The notes under the pieces were generated by a model, which was not told the DNA's origin, did not search any database, and saw only the letters and a list, made by a program, of their open reading frames with translations. From contig NW_024881261.1 in assembly GCF_018691265.1 (NCBI RefSeq), positions 24,019,374-24,083,373 of the forward strand: a stretch of 64,000 nucleotides of DNA, given 5' to 3'. The DNA comes from Tyto alba. Taxonomy: Eukaryota > Chordata > Aves > Strigiformes > Tytonidae. The translations under genes were made by a program, and so were the position numbers. Positions 63,048 through 64,000 of this stretch are shown piece by piece; the stretch's first letter is position 1; each line of letters opens with the position of its first letter.

Positions 63048-63076
63048 TTTTTTTTTTTTTTTTTTTTTTTTTTTAG
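63048..63076 (+). other. T27 tract ending in AG (acceptor-like)
   Basis: Twenty-seven T are followed directly by AG at 63075-63076 and ATTTAAAAAC. This has the form of an ideal polypyrimidine tract and 3' splice site on the plus strand. It may equally be a homopolymer that happens to end in AG. A plausible branch-point A lies in the ATTATTTTATAC upstream. Confidence 0.35.
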
Positions 63077-63112
63077 ATTTAAAAACACCTTCGTACAGCA
63101 GAAACAGACACG

Positions 63113-63220
63113 ATGGATCCATGGAAAACAACAGAAAGGCAGCGCCTGGAGCATCAGATGCATGCAGGGTTTCGTGCATTTGGCTGCTGCCTGTTTGTAA
63201 TTTGTATTTATTTTTTTTAA
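63113..63220 (+). CDS. Candidate 35-codon micro-ORF with hydrophobic C-terminus
   Basis: The ATG has a strong Kozak context (A at -3, G at +4) and lies 36 bases after the T27-AG junction. The peptide begins MDPWKTTERQRLEHQMHAG, which is charged and polar, and ends FRAFGCCLFVICIYFF, a 14-residue hydrophobic stretch at the extreme C-terminus like a short tail anchor. I do not recognise it as any known small membrane protein, and the hydrophobic end comes partly from a T-rich tract, so it may well be chance. A weak donor (CAGG followed by GTTTCG) inside it at 63168/63169 would instead make it part of a longer spliced frame. No other coding feature is nearby. Confidence 0.15.
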   Translation: MDPWKTTERQRLEHQMHAGFRAFGCCLFVICIYFF

Positions 63221-63730
63221 CGTCAAAACGGACATGACCGTTGCTGTCACTCAGGCACTCCAGAGCTGCTTGCTAGGAAGATATTGCCCTCCAGCTGAGT
63301 ATCTCCACAAGTTGCTGCGGTCAGGAAAGGGTAGTGTCGACCCAGAAAGGAGAGGGGAGAACAGGATGAAAGATGGAAGAAAATAAAGCCAAACATTAGC
63401 TGTACACAATTAATAAAACATGGTTTTTACAGGCTAATTATTTGGTGCAAGCAGAAGCCCTTCCTAACACAACACAGGCTCATGAGGAGAGCCCTGAAGA
63501 CAAGAGGCACACACTTTTCCACTTTTCCCTTCCAGGTATCTGCGTGTGCCCAAGAAAACTAATTCCTAAAATTAGTTACTTGCTCGACTGAAGCAGACCT
63601 GGGCCCACAATAATAGTGACATCCCAGAAGTTGAAGAAGTTTCCCAAGAGGTGATCAAAGGCTCTGGTCCTAAGGAACAGTTTCTGTCTCACTTCTCATT
63701 GGCTTTTGCCTTGAACTAAAAGATTTAAAG
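63221..63730. other. Non-coding, no gene seen
   Basis: Mixed composition with closed frames. Nothing recognised. Confidence 0.45.
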
Positions 63731-63865
63731 TTGGTGGGGTTTTTTTTGTTTTTTTGTTTTTTTTTTTTTTTTGTTGTTGGTTTTTTTTTTTTGTTGGTTG
63801 GTTGGTTGGTTTTTTGGTGTTCTGTTGTTTGTTTTGTTGGTTTTTTGTTTTGTTTTTTTTTTTTT
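63731..63865. repeat. T/G-rich low-complexity tract
   Basis: About 135 bp made almost only of T and G, with T runs up to 16 and a (GGTT)4-5 core near 63793-63812. The complementary strand is A/C-rich. It has no coding frame. Length variation and assembly error are likely here. Confidence 0.85.
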
Positions 63866-64000
63866 AATCTTTAATAATTTTGTCTCTGAACGTTCTTAAT
63901 ATTTCAACAAATGTACGAGCTTTTCTGCAGTTCTGCAAAGTTGTAGCCCTGGCGACTGCTTTTAGCAAAGGCTCCTCCTGGCTAATTTTCTTGGGTCAAA
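63866..64000. other. Window edge, non-coding as far as visible
   Basis: Only 135 bases remain after the low-complexity tract. No exon boundary or repeat was recognised. Confidence 0.4.

Noticed and set aside
63029..63250. Lysine- or phenylalanine-rich frames through the T27 tract
   Set aside because: The homopolymer produces the runs of K or F; there is no independent coding evidence.
1..64000. CRISPR arrays, rRNA genes, insertion sequences, operons, riboswitches
   Set aside because: The window is vertebrate nuclear DNA. No regularly spaced direct repeats, rRNA signatures or prokaryotic gene organisation were seen.

Overview
The window is vertebrate nuclear DNA, almost certainly from a bird. 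The clearest marker is a CR1 LINE copy at 2896-3332. Read on the minus strand it encodes the decayed C-terminal end of CR1 ORF2, the dominant avian retrotransposon. A short match at 20914-20939 to the start of an avian endogenous-retrovirus LTR suggests Neoaves, but weakly. Most of the window is AT-rich and full of stop codons, with homopolymer tracts, as expected for intron or intergenic DNA. No bacterial-style gene, operon, rRNA gene, intact tRNA or CRISPR array is present.

Layout. 1-53.5 kb: non-coding DNA with one recognisable CR1, a cluster of much older CR1 fragments (27.69-30.46 kb, both orientations), an old CR1/L3-like fragment (36.4 kb), MIR-like CORE-SINE fragments (1.65 kb, and another at 58.2 kb), a possible LTR stub (20.9 kb) and simple repeats. 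53.5-53.75 kb: a cluster of regulatory-looking motifs (paired SOX-type sites, a DR1 nuclear-receptor site). 53.9-55.25 kb: a strong CpG island, the only convincing gene landmark. It holds an ETS/YY1 composite site and a clean minus-strand splice donor at 54671/54672, so a minus-strand gene probably starts near 54.86 kb with its first intron covering the left 54 kb of the window or more. A plausible plus-strand donor at 55188/55189 suggests divergent transcription to the right. 55.3-64 kb: non-coding DNA with a GC-rich patch (59.57-59.86 kb), a tRNA-like box A/box B relic (61.2 kb), and a T27-AG acceptor-like junction at 63.05-63.08 kb followed by a 35-codon micro-ORF. It ends in T/G-rich low-complexity sequence.

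I could not name the gene driven by the island, because no exon with recognisable protein homology lies in the window. The long open frames inside the island are GC-rich, stop-poor artefacts. Candidate exons, enhancers and structured elements are given low confidence. I see no new multi-gene system; the best leads are the divergent promoter, the motif clusters near it, the 13-bp perfect hairpin at 51.24 kb and the micro-ORF at 63.1 kb.
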